A stretch of 7,345 nucleotides of DNA, taken from the NCBI GenBank assembly GCA_050124735.1, contig JASFEQ010000230.1, forward strand, positions 1 through 7,345, read 5' to 3'. The notes under the pieces were generated by a model. The model saw only the letters and a list, made by a program, of their open reading frames with translations. It did not search any database and was not told where the DNA came from. How positions within the stretch are numbered: position 1 is the first letter of the stretch; each line of letters starts with the position of its first letter. This stretch comes from JASFEQ01 sp050124735. Lineage in GTDB: Bacteria > Desulfobacterota > DSM-4660 > Desulfatiglandales > HGW-15. A program made the translations under genes and the position numbers. Positions 6,328 through 7,345 of the stretch are shown here, one piece after another.

Positions 6328-6433
6328 GTCCATATGCAAGGCTTCCGAAATCCCGAGGAATGAGGCGTACATAGAAGTACGCCGCAGTGACGAGGGATGA
6401 GGGTAACGCAGCAGATGGGCGTTTTCCGACAGC
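6315..6433. repeat. 119-bp imperfect palindromic element
   Basis: The outer arms, GCTG at 6315 and CAGC ending at 6433, lead into matching segments (GGAAAATGTCCATATGC against the reverse complement GGAAAACGCCCATCTGC, 4 mismatches). The centre is a perfect hairpin, GGCGTAC-ATAGAA-GTACGCC (6364-6383). The inner arms are less well matched but share ATCCC and the GAGGAATGAGG/GAGGGATGAGG phrases. The shape is that of a small mobile palindromic (REP/MITE-like) repeat. It abuts the spermidine-synthase-like fragment. Confidence 0.65.
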
Positions 6434-6625
6434 TTCTACGCCAAGTTGGAACCCCGGAGGTGACTGATCTTTTACAAGGAGGGCCTGGCCGCCACGGCGA
6501 CCATTTTCCAGAGACCCGATGGCGCAAGGATTCTCTACCTCAACGGAAGTCCTGAAGTGAGGACCTTCAAGCTGATGGGGGCCCTGCCTACCCTGCTCCA
6601 CGAAAACCCCAGAAGGGCCCTCACT
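6434..6625 (+). pseudogene. Decayed fragment of a spermidine-synthase-like (polyamine aminopropyltransferase) gene
   Basis: The frame from 6434 reads FYAKLEPRR, a TGA at 6461-6463, then LIFYKEGLAATATIFQRP, DGARILYLNGSPEV, RTFKLMGALPTLLHENPRRAL. This matches the N-terminal strand region of spermidine-synthase-like (PABS) proteins, where 'YKEG..ATV.V....G...L..NG.pe' leads to 'mR..kLlGhLPlLLHp.PkraLviG.G.G'. Signs of decay are the in-frame stop, about 7-8 residues missing between PEV and RTF (near 6559/6560) compared with the family, and loss of everything after RRAL, including the glycine-rich SAM-type motif. The break at 6625/6626 is exactly where a transposon end begins. The 5' side is cut by the palindromic element. 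Confidence 0.6.
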
Positions 6626-6650
6626 GAGACCTTTGAAAAATGTTCAATTT
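6626..6650 (+). mobile_element. Solo transposon end, same family as the element beside pilX
   Basis: These 25 bases, starting GAGACCTTTGAAAAATG, are identical to the reverse complement of 3120-3144, the right end of the 144-bp element. No partner end (GGTCTC) occurs before the window edge and no target duplication is found, so this is a remnant or the outer end of a deleted or rearranged copy. It terminates the spermidine-synthase-like fragment. Confidence 0.75.
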
Positions 6651-6684
6651 CCATCAGCCTCCAAGAAACTGGTTTTTCGACATT
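6648..6684 (+). repeat. 37-bp dispersed repeat, copy B
   Basis: The inverted counterpart of copy A at 6289. It overlaps the last 3 bases of the solo transposon end, so the two repeats are joined here. The 320-bp interval between the copies contains the palindromic element and the gene fragment. Confidence 0.65.
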
Positions 6685-6739
6685 TTCATTAGCGTTATGC
6701 CCCTAAACTTCTTTGCATAATTAAGGTCGTACACGCAGG

Positions 6740-6779
6740 GTCATTGCGACCCCCGATTCAGTCGGGGGGAAGCAATCTC
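6740..6779. repeat. GCAATGAC-type palindromic repeat, unit 1
   Basis: The outer arms ATTGC (6743-6747) and GCAAT (6772-6776) enclose the hairpin CCCCCGA-TTCAG-TCGGGGG (6750-6768). The unit begins GTCATTGCGA and ends AAGCAATCTC, the layout of the interspersed GTCATTGCGA...GCAATCTC repeats common in several bacterial genomes. Confidence 0.7.
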
Positions 6780-6814
6780 TTCTTGCGTAGGTTTGCGTGT
6801 GTGCTAGCCTTTGT

Positions 6815-6957
6815 GAGATTGCGGAGCCTGTTCCGAGCCAGGTATTAGCTAAAAACCACACCAAGAAAAAATGAGATTGCCTTTCGGCCGTGAGCGCAAG
6901 CCCGACTGCTCGAGACCGAACGGCTTCGCCCCTGACTCTATGAGGGCTCGCAATGAC
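6815..6957. repeat. GAGATTGC/GCAATGAC repeats, units 2 and 3
   Basis: GAGATTGC at 6815 begins a partial unit lacking its GCAATGAC partner. GAGATTGC at 6873 pairs with GCAATGAC at 6950-6957 to make a complete unit about 85 bp long, with internal CGGCCGTGAGCG and GACCGAACGGC segments. The units are in the opposite orientation to unit 1. Confidence 0.6.
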
Positions 6958-6960
6958 GGG

Positions 6961-6986
6961 CGAGGAATCTCACTCCTCGCAATGAC
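6961..6986. repeat. Short GCAATGAC repeat, unit 4
   Basis: The hairpin CGAGGA-ATCTCAC-TCCTCG (6961-6979) overlaps GCAATGAC (6979-6986). It is a minimal version of the same repeat, directly following unit 3. Confidence 0.55.
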
Positions 6987-7345
6987 CTTGTTATTCTTCT
7001 GTATTATTCAAGTTATTTTTGGGACACGACGCTAGTTCCCCATAACAAAATCCTTGTCATATAAAGCCTCGCCAACATATACACCCCTCCTCTTCACCCC
7101 TTTGTTTACAAGTCTTGCTCTTTTTCGCCAGAATGCCCCGTGGCTTGTCACGGGGAGGCTTCACTGGAAGTGTAAAGTTTTTTTACGGCCGATCAAATTC
7201 TTTACAGTCTCCGCGTCAACCCCACCTGCCGGTTCAGGACAAAACCCTTTTCATATCAGCAGGATGCACGGGATCCGACCCTCATGGCATAGCTTTTGCT
7301 TCGAAAAGCGTGCGGTCATTCGTATTCGTGGCCACTTTTTTTAAG
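6987..7345. other. Non-coding flank; one GC hairpin, no gene recognised
   Basis: About 360 bp in which I recognise no gene. The open plus-strand frame from 7054 to the edge has no ribosome site, no family resemblance and a composition like random DNA. The only clear structure is CCCCGTG-GCTTGT-CACGGGG (7136-7155), a 7-bp perfect stem with no T-tract on either side. GTAAAG-TTTT-TTTAC-like symmetry lies near 7170. It may hold the upstream region of a gene beyond the window. Confidence 0.4.

Noticed and set aside
6127..6363. 78-residue plus-strand frame with a short hydrophobic stretch (residues 30-43)
   Set aside because: Weak ribosome context, its last third lies in dispersed repeats, and no family is recognised; kept only as the alternative to the RidA-like reading.
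6254..6601. Minus-strand 115-residue frame and the overlapping minus-strand frame to 6527
   Set aside because: They run antisense through the palindromic repeat and the spermidine-synthase-like fragment, whose plus-strand reading has real family similarity.
6740..6986. CRISPR-like array
   Set aside because: The units are palindromic, irregularly spaced and in both orientations, without uniform repeats or spacers.
7136..7155. Intrinsic terminator
   Set aside because: The stem is good but no T-run follows on either strand.
7054..7344. 96-residue plus-strand frame at the right edge
   Set aside because: No ribosome binding site, no family resemblance, and it spans a perfect GC hairpin; probably chance.

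Overview
The window looks like chromosomal DNA of a Gram-negative bacterium, most likely a Desulfobacterota-type (former Deltaproteobacteria) genome. The reasons are a minor-pilin cluster of that style, a sigma-54 promoter in front of it, a long Calx-beta/cadherin/PKD surface protein, and intergenic DNA full of small palindromic repeats. The taxonomic guess is inference from gene style only; no marker gene is present.

Positions 1 to about 5780 form one minus-strand gene series, read right to left. A near-consensus -24/-12 (RpoN) promoter (5777-5761) precedes fimT/gspH (5729-5139), pilW (5130-4201), pilV (4204-3716) and pilX (3609-3148). These encode the minor pilins that prime type IV pilus (T4P) assembly. 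They are followed by a small secreted protein (2988-2659) and the 5' part of a very large secreted repeat protein (2526 to beyond position 1; 842 residues visible, no stop). fimT/pilW/pilV are tightly coupled (8-nt gap, then an ATGA overlap). A hairpin lies between pilV and pilX. A 144-bp transposon-like element (MITE) with perfect 15-bp terminal inverted repeats and a 5-bp target duplication sits between pilX and the small gene. Removing the element on paper restores a tight pilX-small gene junction with a strong ribosome binding site.

The large protein has a signal peptide, then a VCBS/cadherin-like domain, two cadherin-type repeats, a PKD domain, an Ig/BACON-like domain and at least three Calx-beta repeats. 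No PilY1 is visible, so this protein or something downstream of the window may supply the adhesive or tip function. That is inference.

Positions 5780-7345 contain no convincing intact gene. They hold the pilin promoter region, two decayed gene fragments (a possible RidA N-terminus on the minus strand and a clearer spermidine-synthase-like fragment on the plus strand), a 119-bp palindromic element, an inverted pair of 37-bp repeats, a solo 25-bp end of the same transposon family found at pilX, and a cluster of GCAATGAC/GAGATTGC repeats. It reads as a repeat-rich, eroded island next to a conserved pilus operon.
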